Shown here: positions 8,004 through 14,197 of the stretch, one piece after another
How the letters are laid out: each line of letters starts with the position of its first letter
Position numbering within the stretch: position 1 is the first letter of the stretch
NCBI GenBank assembly: GCA_028276365.1
Contig: JAPYWL010000026.1
Span: 1 to 16,982, forward strand
Length of the DNA stretch: 16,982 nucleotides
Source of the DNA: Deltaproteobacteria bacterium
GTDB taxonomy: Bacteria; DRYD01
Direction: 5' to 3'
Translations under genes and position numbers: made by a program
Notes under the pieces: model-generated
Databases searched by the model: none
The model's input: the letters and a program-made list of their open reading frames with translations, nothing else
Told to the model about the DNA's origin: nothing

Positions 8004-8142
8004 AAATTTAGAAACTGATTAGGAATATAGTTAAATGCTATAGCTTTCCAATAAGATGGGGGAATTTTCAATTAGGGGTTTTCAACAGAACTGGGAATAT
8101 GTTTTGTATAAAGTTATTTTAAAATTTTATTTTTAATTTAAA
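8004..8142. other. Convergent intergenic region with a weak bulged hairpin
   Basis: This spacer lies between the convergent orphan gene and pilT. A bulged hairpin can be drawn at 8022-8049: GGAA/TTCC plus TATAG/CTATA with a 3-base bulge. It has no T-run, so it is not a convincing intrinsic terminator. No ORF or RNA gene is seen. Confidence 0.4.
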
Positions 8143-9351
8143 TTAAAAGAATATGCTTCCTTCGCTTGATTTATAGAAATTGTCATTTTTCTTTTCTTCA
8201 TTGTTAGTTAAATCTGAATAATTATAATTAGAGGAATAATTAGAGGATATACCTGTGGTGAATGTATCAGTTGTATAGGATTCTTGTACTTGATAAAGTT
8301 CTTCGGGATGATCGGTTAATTTTATTGCCATTTCTTTAGTAATATGTCCTTGTTTTATTAAGTTTTTAAGGGATTTACCGAAAGTTATCATCCCATCGTA
8401 TTCACCATTTAGGATATAATCATATATTTTATTTAATTCATTATCTCTTATTAATCCTTTTATAGTAGGGGTTGCTATTAGTATTTCTATTACAGGAACT
8501 AAGCTATTAGTTTTAATACTTGTTATAAGTTTTTGAGATATTATAGCTGCAATTGAGTTCATTAGTATTTCTCGAGCGACTTCTCTTTGTTCTTCTTTAA
8601 ACATATCAAGTATTCTATATATAGTTTTAATAGTGTTTTCGGAATGTATAGTGGTTATAACCATATGTCCAGTTTCTGCAGCATTTAAGGCTATTAAGGT
8701 ACTTTCTGGATCTCTTAATTCTCCTATAAATATTATATCGGGATCTTGTCTTAAAGCATCTTTTAAGCCTTGTAAAAAACTAATTGTATCTAACCCTACT
8801 TCTCTTTGAGTTATAAAGCTTTTTATATCATTAAAAACGTATTCAATAGGATCTTCTATAGAAACTATTCTTTTAGAATAGTTTTTATTAATATATTGGA
8901 TAATAGAGGCACAGGTAGTGGTTTTTCCGCTACCTGCTGGTCCTGATACTATTACTAATCCTTTCATTTTGTTTACTATATTTTTAATTAAATCTGATGG
9001 TAAATTAAGTATTTCAAAGTTTTCAGGTGGATTTAAGATTCTTCTTGCAGATAAAGCTAATTTTCCTTGAGTTTTGAATATATTTATCCTATACCTGGTG
9101 TTATCTAAGTAATAACCATAATCTACTGATCCTTTTTTATTTAAATCTTTAAGATATTCTTCATCTTCTATTATTTCTTTTATCATGTTTATTATATCAT
9201 TTTCAGTTAATATTTTATCCCCTATAGGAACCAGGTTTTTATTTATTCTATAATATGGTTTATTATTAGATTTTATATGTAAGTCACTAGCATTTATTTC
9301 TTTGTCGTTCATTAAAGATAACAATTTTTTTAAGCTATACATAATATACAT
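8143..9351 (-). CDS. pilT: Type IV pilus retraction ATPase PilT-like
   Basis: A 402-residue secretion/pilus ATPase of the PilT branch. The N-terminus has ASDLHI (21-26), typical of PilT. Walker A is GPAGSGKTTT (137-146), the Asp box SIEDPIEYVF (164-173), Walker B DIIFIGELRDPES (205-217) and the His box TGHMVITTIHSEN (227-239). GLIRDNELNKIYDYI matches the PilT C-terminal AIRNLIRE region. The protein hexamerises at the pilus base and drives retraction and twitching. A low-complexity Ser/Asn/Tyr tail fills about the last 50 residues. The fourth codon is also ATG (9342) and may be the true start, since it lies nearer the usual PilT N-terminus; neither has a strong Shine-Dalgarno sequence. No other pilus gene is in the window. 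It is divergent from nuoB. Confidence 0.93.
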   Translation of the reverse strand: MYIMYSLKKLLSLMNDKEINASDLHIKSNNKPYYRINKNLVPIGDKILTENDIINMIKEIIEDEEYLKDLNKKGSVDYGYYLDNTRYRINIFKTQGKLALSARRILNPPENFEILNLPSDLIKNIVNKMKGLVIVSGPAGSGKTTTCASIIQYINKNYSKRIVSIEDPIEYVFNDIKSFITQREVGLDTISFLQGLKDALRQDPDIIFIGELRDPESTLIALNAAETGHMVITTIHSENTIKTIYRILDMFKEEQREVAREILMNSIAAIISQKLITSIKTNSLVPVIEILIATPTIKGLIRDNELNKIYDYILNGEYDGMITFGKSLKNLIKQGHITKEMAIKLTDHPEELYQVQESYTTDTFTTGISSNYSSNYNYSDLTNNEEKKNDNFYKSSEGSIFF

Positions 9352-9490
9352 TTCTTTAGAATTAATTATATACCTTTTTTTAATGATACTTTTTCTTAAT
9401 ACAGTAAGATTATTCTTTTAGATCTAAAAAATAAATTTACTTTAAATTAGGAAATATTTAATAACTAAAAAAGGGTATTTTTTTTAGATA

Positions 9491-9496
9491 TATAAT
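9491..9496 (+). promoter_or_regulatory. Possible -10 element for nuoB
   Basis: TATAAT lies 29 bases before the nuoB ATG and ends about 10 bases before its GAGGAGGT ribosome binding site. This would give a leader of about 17 bases. No good -35 box is seen at standard spacing. The position in the short divergent spacer with pilT supports a promoter here; the exact hexamer is a guess. Confidence 0.35.
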
Positions 9497-9519
9497 AAAA
9501 ATAATGAGGAGGTAATTAT

Positions 9520-10179
9520 ATGGAAAGAAGTATAAAAAGAAACGTAGAGTATGAAAAAGAAAATTTCCTTGATTTAGTTACTGATTTTAGTAGGTCTAAG
9601 TTACCTATACCAAGGAGTGGATTAGAAGTTGAGTCTAATTTAGGGAGATTTCCTTCTTTGAAAGAGCCTTCTTTAAAAGATAAGGTACCACCAGTTTATT
9701 TGGAGGCTTTGCCAGGGGGACAGTTATTATTAACTAAGTTAGATGAATTTTTAGCATGGTCAAGAGCTAATTCACTGTGGTATTTATTATTTGGTTTAGC
9801 TTGTTGTGCTATAGAGTTAATGGCAACGGGTGCTAGTAGATTTGATTTTGAGAGATTAGGTATGCCGTTTAGAGCTTCACCACGTCAAGCTGATTTAATG
9901 ATTTTAGCTGGTACTATTACTTGGAAGATGGCACCAAGGGTTAGATTACTATATGAGCAAATGGCACATCCGAAGTATGTTATTGCTATGGGTACTTGTA
10001 CTATAAGAGGGGGACCATATGTTTATCAATCCTATTCTGTTTTACCAGGTGCTGATATGATTGTTCCTGTGGATGTTTATGTGCCAGGTTGTCCTCCTAG
10101 ACCCGAGGCTTTATTACATGGATGTATTGTACTACAAGAAAAAATAAGAAACTCTAATAAAGATTCTAATAAAAAATAA
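9520..10179 (+). CDS. nuoB: NADH-quinone oxidoreductase subunit B (complex I, N2 cluster subunit)
   Basis: A 219-residue NuoB. All four predicted cysteine ligands of the terminal 4Fe-4S cluster N2 are present: Cys95-Cys96 in [10 protein letters not shown], Cys160 in AMGTC, and Cys191 in [10 protein letters not shown]. Other family blocks are [17 protein letters not shown] and [17 protein letters not shown]. The subunit passes electrons to quinone in the connecting arm of complex I at the inner membrane. About 65 residues precede the conserved start ([17 protein letters not shown]), longer than is common. The start is supported by GAGGAGGT 6 bases upstream, so the extension looks genuine. It stands alone: nuoA, nuoC and nuoD are not adjacent, and nuoC lies about 5 kb downstream. 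Confidence 0.97.
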   Translation: MERSIKRNVEYEKENFLDLVTDFSRSKLPIPRSGLEVESNLGRFPSLKEPSLKDKVPPVYLEALPGGQLLLTKLDEFLAWSRANSLWYLLFGLACCAIELMATGASRFDFERLGMPFRASPRQADLMILAGTITWKMAPRVRLLYEQMAHPKYVIAMGTCTIRGGPYVYQSYSVLPGADMIVPVDVYVPGCPPRPEALLHGCIVLQEKIRNSNKDSNKK

Positions 10180-10299
10180 AGTTTTTAAGGGTTAATTAAT
10201 AATAAAGATAATGAGTTTTTAAAGATTTTTTCTCTCTAAGTAAAAACTAAAATTTATTGTATAATTTTTGGATTTTATTTAAATTTACTTTATTTTAAA

Positions 10300-10569
10300 A
10301 TGTTAGATTTTTTTATTGGTTTTTTATTACTTGTTTTACTTATATTTATTGATCTTTTTAGTAGGTTTCTATATTTATGGTTTGTTTATAGGAAAATAAA
10401 GATAGATTATATATTTTACAGTTTTTTTAGGTTATCTTTGATTTTTATAGTAATGCTTTTAGGGGTTAAGATTTTTAGTAATTTTATATACTTTATTTTT
10501 GGATTTTTGGTATATTTTTTATTTTCTCCTTTTTTATGGAAATTTATTTTAAAAAATAAATCTAAATAA
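10300..10569 (+). CDS. Small hypothetical membrane protein
   Basis: An 89-residue, very hydrophobic ORF with about three predicted membrane segments (roughly 1-28, 38-57 and 60-80) and a Lys-rich C-terminus (KNKSK). I do not recognise it. It lacks the KYEPFECG-type signature of NuoA, so its place after nuoB does not make it nuoA. No Shine-Dalgarno sequence is visible, and a TATAAT (10260-10265) lies 34 bases upstream. In AT-rich DNA a short Phe/Ile/Leu ORF can be spurious, so I hold it with moderate confidence. Confidence 0.45.
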   Translation: MLDFFIGFLLLVLLIFIDLFSRFLYLWFVYRKIKIDYIFYSFFRLSLIFIVMLLGVKIFSNFIYFIFGFLVYFLFSPFLWKFILKNKSK

Positions 10570-10853
10570 TTTCAATTTAATTTCAATCGTAATTTTAATC
10601 TAAATATTTTTTAATTTAGGATAAGAACAAAAATTAATAATTTTTTGATTTATTTTTATAAATTTTAGCGTAAATTAAAATGATGTAGGTAATTTAGAAA
10701 AAATTTTTTAATATAAATAAAAAGGAGGGTAGAGAAAATTGCTTACTTTTTTTTATATTTTTTGTAATTATGGTAATAGTATCTTCTTTAATGGAATAAA
10801 GAGCTTCTTTAGGGAAATCAAAGGATATTTTTATTTTTATACATGGTATATTT
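10570..10853 (+). other. Spacer with a strong ribosome binding site followed by disrupted reading frames
   Basis: AAGGAGGG at 10722-10729 is followed at good spacing by TTG (10739). That frame ends after about 50 codons and looks poor. One base out of register, the frame of the ORF starting at 10854 encodes a membrane-helix-like stretch (LLFFIFFVIMVIVSSLME). It then meets TAA at 10797 and continues RASLGKSKDIFIFIHG directly into that ORF. This suggests a damaged or mis-sequenced 5' part of the gene. The part before 10720 shows nothing I can name. Confidence 0.45.
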
Positions 10854-11333
10854 ATGATAATTACTATTATGAGTGTTTATTTAATATTTAATCATTTTAG
10901 ACGATTTTTGGCAAAAATTATTAAAACGATGAAAACTGAATTAAAGAATAAAATCAATAATGGGAAATATTGTACAAAAAAAGAGCAAAGATATGAAAAT
11001 GAAATAATAAATGATAAATCATTAGTAAAAAGTTTTTTAGAAAAGATTTTTAATTCTATTTTTGTCACTTTTAAGTTTACTTTTATTATAAGTTTAATAT
11101 TAACTACTATTAATGAAGTAAAAAATGAAAAAGAAATAAATAAATTAATAAAAGAACATGTTCTTTTTTCTTTAAGTAATCTTTTGATATGTTTATTTAG
11201 TGGAATTATATCATTTGGAATCTATGATGAGTATTTAGTAAATATTTATATTTATAATGTATATGTAGCAATATTTGTATATTTTTTAATAGTAGTTTTT
11301 TGGTCTGTAGCTTTTCAAAAAGAGGGATGGTAA
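10854..11333 (+). CDS. Hypothetical membrane protein, probably 5'-truncated or frame-disrupted
   Basis: A 159-residue ORF. It has an N-terminal hydrophobic segment (MIITIMSVYLIF), a highly charged Lys/Glu/Asn-rich middle (about 14-65), and three further hydrophobic stretches (about 72-86, 105-120 and 133-152). No family is recognised. The ATG at 10854 has no ribosome binding site, whereas a strong one lies 130 bases upstream and leads into broken frames; the true gene probably began there. The next ORF starts 33 bases after the stop with its own good GGGAGGT. Functional status is uncertain. Confidence 0.5.
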   Translation: MIITIMSVYLIFNHFRRFLAKIIKTMKTELKNKINNGKYCTKKEQRYENEIINDKSLVKSFLEKIFNSIFVTFKFTFIISLILTTINEVKNEKEINKLIKEHVLFSLSNLLICLFSGIISFGIYDEYLVNIYIYNVYVAIFVYFLIVVFWSVAFQKEGW

Positions 11334-11366
11334 GTTTTAATAAATTTGAAGGGAGGTGAATTTTAA

Positions 11367-11756
11367 ATGTATAAAAGAGAATCTTTTAATTTAGTAAATT
11401 ATTTATTATCGCTTTTTGATACATTTTTATTTTTTATGAAGATCTCTATTTGGGGAATATTATATTTATTAGTAGCTATTTTGGTTCTTTTTATTGTATC
11501 CATTATAATAATTCTTTCTTTTCTTTTTTTATCATCAGTATTAACGGAAATATTAACGGAAGATTTTAGTAATTTTGAAGAATATTTATTTACATTTATT
11601 ATTCTTATACCTGCGTTAATTATTTTACTATCAAGGGATGTAGTGGTTAGTATTTTTAAAAGAATAAAATTAAAAGAAAAAATAGATAATTTTATAAAAA
11701 TGTTTAGGGAATACCAAAGAAAGAGTATGAGTTATTACAAAATAAATTACAGCTAA
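11367..11756 (+). CDS. Hypothetical membrane protein (first part of a possible frameshifted gene)
   Basis: A 129-residue ORF with a strong GGGAGGTG upstream. Hydrophobic segments lie at about 14-30, 33-61 and 73-87, followed by a charged region (IFKRIKLKEKIDNFIKMFRE). I do not recognise it. Just before its stop, the -1 frame is open from 11708 and reads naturally as coding (GIPKKEYELLQNKLQLNNPL). That frame runs into the next ORF, which otherwise begins with TTG and no ribosome binding site. The two may be one broken or programmed-frameshift gene of about 250 codons. Confidence 0.55.
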   Translation: MYKRESFNLVNYLLSLFDTFLFFMKISIWGILYLLVAILVLFIVSIIIILSFLFLSSVLTEILTEDFSNFEEYLFTFIILIPALIILLSRDVVVSIFKRIKLKEKIDNFIKMFREYQRKSMSYYKINYS

Positions 11757-11764
11757 ATAACCCT

Positions 11765-12115
11765 TTGCTAGGTAAAATAATAGATATATCTTTCGTTAGA
11801 ACTCCTTTGGCAATTTTTAATTTGTTTATTTTTATTTTGATTATGAGTCATATAGTATCTTTTTTAATTTATCTGATTTTGAATATGAAAGAGATAATAT
11901 ACTTTATTATATACTACATTACAATAGGTCCTTATGTTGAGTTATATAATTTAATTATTAAGGGAGAATTAATTAAAGATCCAGTAAATATTTTATATCT
12001 TATACTTACGGAAAAACACTTAATTATAATTATCTTAGTTCATATTGTTATTTTATTTTTATTTGTATTTTTAATAGCATTTTTTATTTCTAAGTTTAAA
12101 AATAGGAAAAATTAA
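11765..12115 (+). CDS. Hypothetical membrane protein (possible second part of the preceding gene)
   Basis: A 116-residue ORF if started at TTG 11765, although its frame is open back to 11708. It contains about three membrane segments (roughly 14-38, 42-54 and 84-108) and ends in a basic tail (SKFKNRKN). No ribosome binding site precedes the TTG, and it begins 8 bases after the preceding stop. Either it is translated by coupling from the preceding ORF or it is the C-terminal half of a frameshifted protein. No family is recognised. Confidence 0.45.
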   Translation: MLGKIIDISFVRTPLAIFNLFIFILIMSHIVSFLIYLILNMKEIIYFIIYYITIGPYVELYNLIIKGELIKDPVNILYLILTEKHLIIIILVHIVILFLFVFLIAFFISKFKNRKN

Positions 12116-12183
12116 TAAGTTAATATATATAGAGGATTTGGGGTGATTAAGTTGAATAGGTAATTATAAGGAGGTAGTTTTTT

Positions 12184-12549
12184 ATGAGAATAAAGAGAGG
12201 AGTTATAAAAAAGAAAGCCCATAAAAAAATATTAAAATTGGCTAAAGGATATAAAGGAGCTAGAAGTAGAAGATTTAAGACTGCTAATGAAGCAGTAATG
12301 CATGCAGGTAAATATTCTTATAGAGATAGAAAACAAAGGAAAAGGGATTTTAGGAAACTTTGGATAGAAAGAATAAATGCTGCTGTTAGAAATTTTGGAT
12401 TATCTTATTCTAAATTTATAAATTTATTAAGAAAAAATAATATTAAAATAGATAGGAAGAATCTGCAGCTTTTAGCAGTTGAAAATTTTGATGTTTTCTC
12501 TAAATTAATTGAACAATTACAAAATCAGGAATTGGTTTTAAATAGATAA
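12184..12549 (+). CDS. rplT: 50S ribosomal protein L20
   Basis: A 121-residue L20, the normal length. The basic N-terminus ([43 protein letters not shown]; quoted only to show order: [38 protein letters not shown]) threads into 23S rRNA. The globular half has [17 protein letters not shown] and [17 protein letters not shown]20 is an early 50S assembly protein. The start has AAGGAGGT upstream. The usual infC-rpmI-rplT order is absent: upstream are unrelated small membrane ORFs, and downstream is the RRM gene with its own probable promoter. Confidence 0.97.
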   Translation: MRIKRGVIKKKAHKKILKLAKGYKGARSRRFKTANEAVMHAGKYSYRDRKQRKRDFRKLWIERINAAVRNFGLSYSKFINLLRKNNIKIDRKNLQLLAVENFDVFSKLIEQLQNQELVLNR

Positions 12550-12566
12550 AAAATAAATCTTTTGGG

Positions 12567-12602
12567 TAGGAATTAATAAAAAAATAGGAATTAATAAAAA
12601 AA
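12567..12602 (+). repeat. Perfect 18-bp tandem duplication upstream of the RRM gene promoter
   Basis: TAGGAATTAATAAAAAAA occurs twice head to tail (12567-12584 and 12585-12602), immediately before a TATAAT at 12606. Two abutting exact copies of 18 bases indicate a recent local duplication, though the A-run portion is low complexity. The repeat occupies the normal -35/UP-element region. Confidence 0.8.
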
Positions 12603-12605
12603 AAG

Positions 12606-12611
12606 TATAAT
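12606..12611 (+). promoter_or_regulatory. Probable -10 element of the RRM gene
   Basis: TATAAT is followed by an A-rich stretch. The expected transcription start is about 12618, exactly where the AAGGGGTATAGCC element begins. There is no recognisable -35 hexamer at 17 bases; the region is the 18-bp tandem repeat. The call rests on the hexamer and on its position relative to the inverted-repeat element and leader. Confidence 0.5.
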
Positions 12612-12617
12612 ATAAAA

Positions 12618-12630
12618 AAGGGGTATAGCC
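12618..12630 (+). repeat. 5' half of a 13-bp perfect inverted repeat flanking the RRM gene
   Basis: AAGGGGTATAGCC is the exact reverse complement of GGCTATACCCCTT at 13117-13129. This half falls at the predicted 5' end of the transcript and is not obviously sequestered in a local hairpin. It is GC-rich compared with its surroundings. Confidence 0.9.
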
Positions 12631-12745
12631 GATATTATTTGCCTAACAGGGGCAAAAAAAACATACCTGTTGCTCTAAAAGAGGCCAGTTGCTCTAATAG
12701 GTTATAGGAGCTAAAGGGAGCTCTTTGAGTTTAAGGAGGTAGTTT
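12631..12745 (+). promoter_or_regulatory. Structured 5' leader of the RRM gene
   Basis: This is a leader of about 115 bases, visibly richer in G and C than other spacers. Possible stems are AACAGG/CCTGTT (12645-12650 with 12666-12671, 15-base loop) and CTCT/AGAG (12673-12676 with 12680-12683). The third, AGGAGCT/AGCTCTT (12706-12712 with 12719-12725), has a G-T pair and a 6-base loop. GTTGCTCTAA is repeated at 12669-12678 and 12688-12697. The ribosome binding site AAGGAGGT (12733-12740) follows the last stem. It could be an autoregulatory or temperature-responsive leader; I do not recognise a known riboswitch class. Confidence 0.55.
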
Positions 12746-13090
12746 GTGACTAAATTGTTCGTAGGGAACCTAAGTTATCAATTAACAGAAGAAGAATTCA
12801 AAGATACTTTCCAACCTTATGGTAATATTAAAAGCATAAGATTATTAACTAATAAGGGATTTGGATTTGTAGAATATGAAACTTCAGAAGAAGCTCAAAA
12901 AGCTATAGAAAATCTTAATGGTAAAGAATTAAAGGGAAGACCAATGAGAGTAGAATTAGCTAAACCAAGAGAAGAAGGATTAAGGTCTTCTTCTAATAAC
13001 AAATTTAGAACAAGAGGATTTTCAAGAGGTTCTTCTTCTAAAAATACTCCTAATAGAAATTTTAGAAGAAATTTCTCTAAATCTGAATAA
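12746..13090 (+). CDS. Small RRM-domain RNA-binding protein with basic RG/Ser tail
   Basis: A 114-residue protein with one complete RNA recognition motif. RNP2 is LFVGNL (4-9), RNP1 is KGFGFVEY (37-44), and the second helix is SEEAQKAIENLNGKEL, followed by GRPMRVELAKP. The C-terminal 40 residues are basic, Ser/Asn-rich and contain RG-type motifs (FRTRGFSRGSS), like bacterial Rbp and plant glycine-rich proteins. Such proteins bind single-stranded RNA and are often cold- or stress-related. The start is GTG with AAGGAGGT 5 bases upstream. The gene forms its own unit with a structured leader, and its ends are joined by complementary sequences in the 5' and 3' untranslated regions. Confidence 0.95.
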   Translation: MTKLFVGNLSYQLTEEEFKDTFQPYGNIKSIRLLTNKGFGFVEYETSEEAQKAIENLNGKELKGRPMRVELAKPREEGLRSSSNNKFRTRGFSRGSSSKNTPNRNFRRNFSKSE

Positions 13091-13108
13091 ATATATTTAA
13101 TTAAATTA

Positions 13109-13142
13109 AAGATTTTGGCTATACCCCTTATTTAAAAATCTT
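13109..13142 (+). promoter_or_regulatory. 3'-UTR hairpin presenting the complement of the mRNA 5' end in its loop
   Basis: AAGATTTT (13109-13116) pairs perfectly over 8 bp with AAAATCTT (13135-13142). The 18-base loop (13117-13134) starts with GGCTATACCCCTT, which is the exact complement of 12618-12630. The hairpin begins 18 bases after the RRM stop codon. The sequence relationship is directly seen; that the two sites pair in RNA is inferred. Confidence 0.7.
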
Positions 13143-13150
13143 CAAATTTA

Positions 13151-13177
13151 GGGATTATCAATAATATTCCTTTTTTT
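13151..13177 (+). terminator. Possible weak intrinsic terminator after the RRM gene
   Basis: An imperfect hairpin around GGGATTATCAATAATATTCC is followed directly by seven T residues. The stem is AT-rich and needs a bulge or wobble pairs, so it is weak. Its position just after the 3'-UTR hairpin makes it a reasonable transcript end. Confidence 0.35.
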
Positions 13178-13327
13178 CAGTGTTTATTTGATAGTAAAGA
13201 TTAATATTTTTTTTTATTTTTTTTCTTTTTTTTCTTTATTTTTTAGAAGGATTTTTTTTAAGAGTGTAAAATTTTAGAATGAAAACAATTAAAAAATTAA
13301 TTAATAAAAATAAGGAGGTATTAAAAA
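13178..13327 (+). other. T-rich spacer upstream of the outer-membrane protein pair
   Basis: The spacer contains a nearly pure pyrimidine stretch at about 13206-13246 (runs of 7-9 T), then an A-rich leader and the AAGGAGGT ribosome binding site of the first barrel gene. No ORF is seen. The tract may be intrinsically bent DNA or part of a terminator-promoter transition, but nothing specific can be shown. Confidence 0.4.
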
Positions 13328-14149
13328 ATGAATAGAATAAATAACTATTTAAAAATAGTGTTACTTTTAATATTAATATCTATATCTGTTGTAAAATATT
13401 CTTATGCACAGAATTATTATGTTTATAATAATGTTGAGGATAAAAAGATGGAAATAAAAGTGGGGGCATGGAGTGCTAAGTTAACAGGTACTTTATTTGC
13501 TCCTTCTACTAATTTCACTACTGATTTAGCTGATGATTTAGGGTTTGGGAATACTAAAACGGGATTTTATGTAGATTTTAATTATAAATTATCTAATTTA
13601 AATACGGTTGGTTTTTCTTATTTTAATGTTGAGCATAAAGCTGTTAGAACTTTAACAAGAAATATAACTTTACCTGCTGAGCCCTTAGATGTTAATGTTA
13701 ATTCTGGTATTACTGTTTTTTCTAATATAAGAAATAGTGCTTTTGATTTGTTTTATAAAAGATATTTAAATACTGAACAAAATTATGATTTTTATGGTAT
13801 GATAGGTATAAGGTTTAATAATTTCAAAGCTGATTATTCTAGTAATACAACTCCATTGGCTTCATTTGAAGGTAACGTTCCTTCTTTATTTTTAGGATTA
13901 GGTGGAAAATTTAATATTGGTTCTAACTTAAGTGCTTTTTACGAAATAAGTGGCTTAAGTGTTTCTCTTAATTCTAGTTCTAAAAATAAGTTTTTCCAAT
14001 ATAATTTAGGTTTAGGTTATAGATTTACTGAAAATTGGAATTTACAAGTGGGTTATAGATATCTTTCTACTAAGTTTGAAGATGATTTTAATAGAAATGC
14101 AGATCTTAAATTACAAGGGCTTAATTTTGGAATAAATCTTAAATTTTAA
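13328..14149 (+). CDS. Outer-membrane beta-barrel protein, paralogue A
   Basis: A 273-residue secreted protein. It has a classical signal peptide: a basic start, hydrophobic core IVLLLILISISVV, and YSYA as the likely signal peptidase site near residue 27. The mature part shows alternating polar/aromatic strands and Gly-rich turns. It ends GINLKF, with the C-terminal Phe that BamA recognises. Conserved blocks shared with the next gene are VGAWSAKLTGT, DDLGFGNTKTGF, MIGIRFNNFKADY and LKLQGLNFGI. About 8-10 strands would fit the length. Function is unknown; it may be structural or a small porin. The ribosome binding site is strong (AAGGAGGT). The next paralogue begins 48 bases downstream, so the two are probably one operon. 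Confidence 0.87.
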   Translation: MNRINNYLKIVLLLILISISVVKYSYAQNYYVYNNVEDKKMEIKVGAWSAKLTGTLFAPSTNFTTDLADDLGFGNTKTGFYVDFNYKLSNLNTVGFSYFNVEHKAVRTLTRNITLPAEPLDVNVNSGITVFSNIRNSAFDLFYKRYLNTEQNYDFYGMIGIRFNNFKADYSSNTTPLASFEGNVPSLFLGLGGKFNIGSNLSAFYEISGLSVSLNSSSKNKFFQYNLGLGYRFTENWNLQVGYRYLSTKFEDDFNRNADLKLQGLNFGINLKF

Positions 14150-14197
14150 GGGTATTTAAGAAATAATAAAAAAAGCTAAAAAGGAGGTAATTCAAAA

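Noticed and set aside
8131-8148. Perfect 18-base palindrome TTTTAATTTAAATTAAAA at the pilT stop codon.
   Set aside because: It consists only of A and T in very AT-rich DNA, has no usable loop or T-run, and is likely chance.
10300-10569. Small membrane ORF after nuoB considered as nuoA.
   Set aside because: It is too short and lacks the conserved KYEPFECG-type loop of NuoA.
12135-12159. GGGGTGA followed by TTG-AAT-AGG-TAA before rplT, considered as a mini leader ORF.
   Set aside because: A three-codon frame carries no information and no attenuator structure is visible around it.
12620-12630. GGGGTATAGCC resembles the 5' end of a bacterial tRNA-Gln.
   Set aside because: The following bases do not form a D-arm, anticodon arm or T-arm, and the complementary copy lies 490 bases away beyond a coding gene, so this is not a tRNA.
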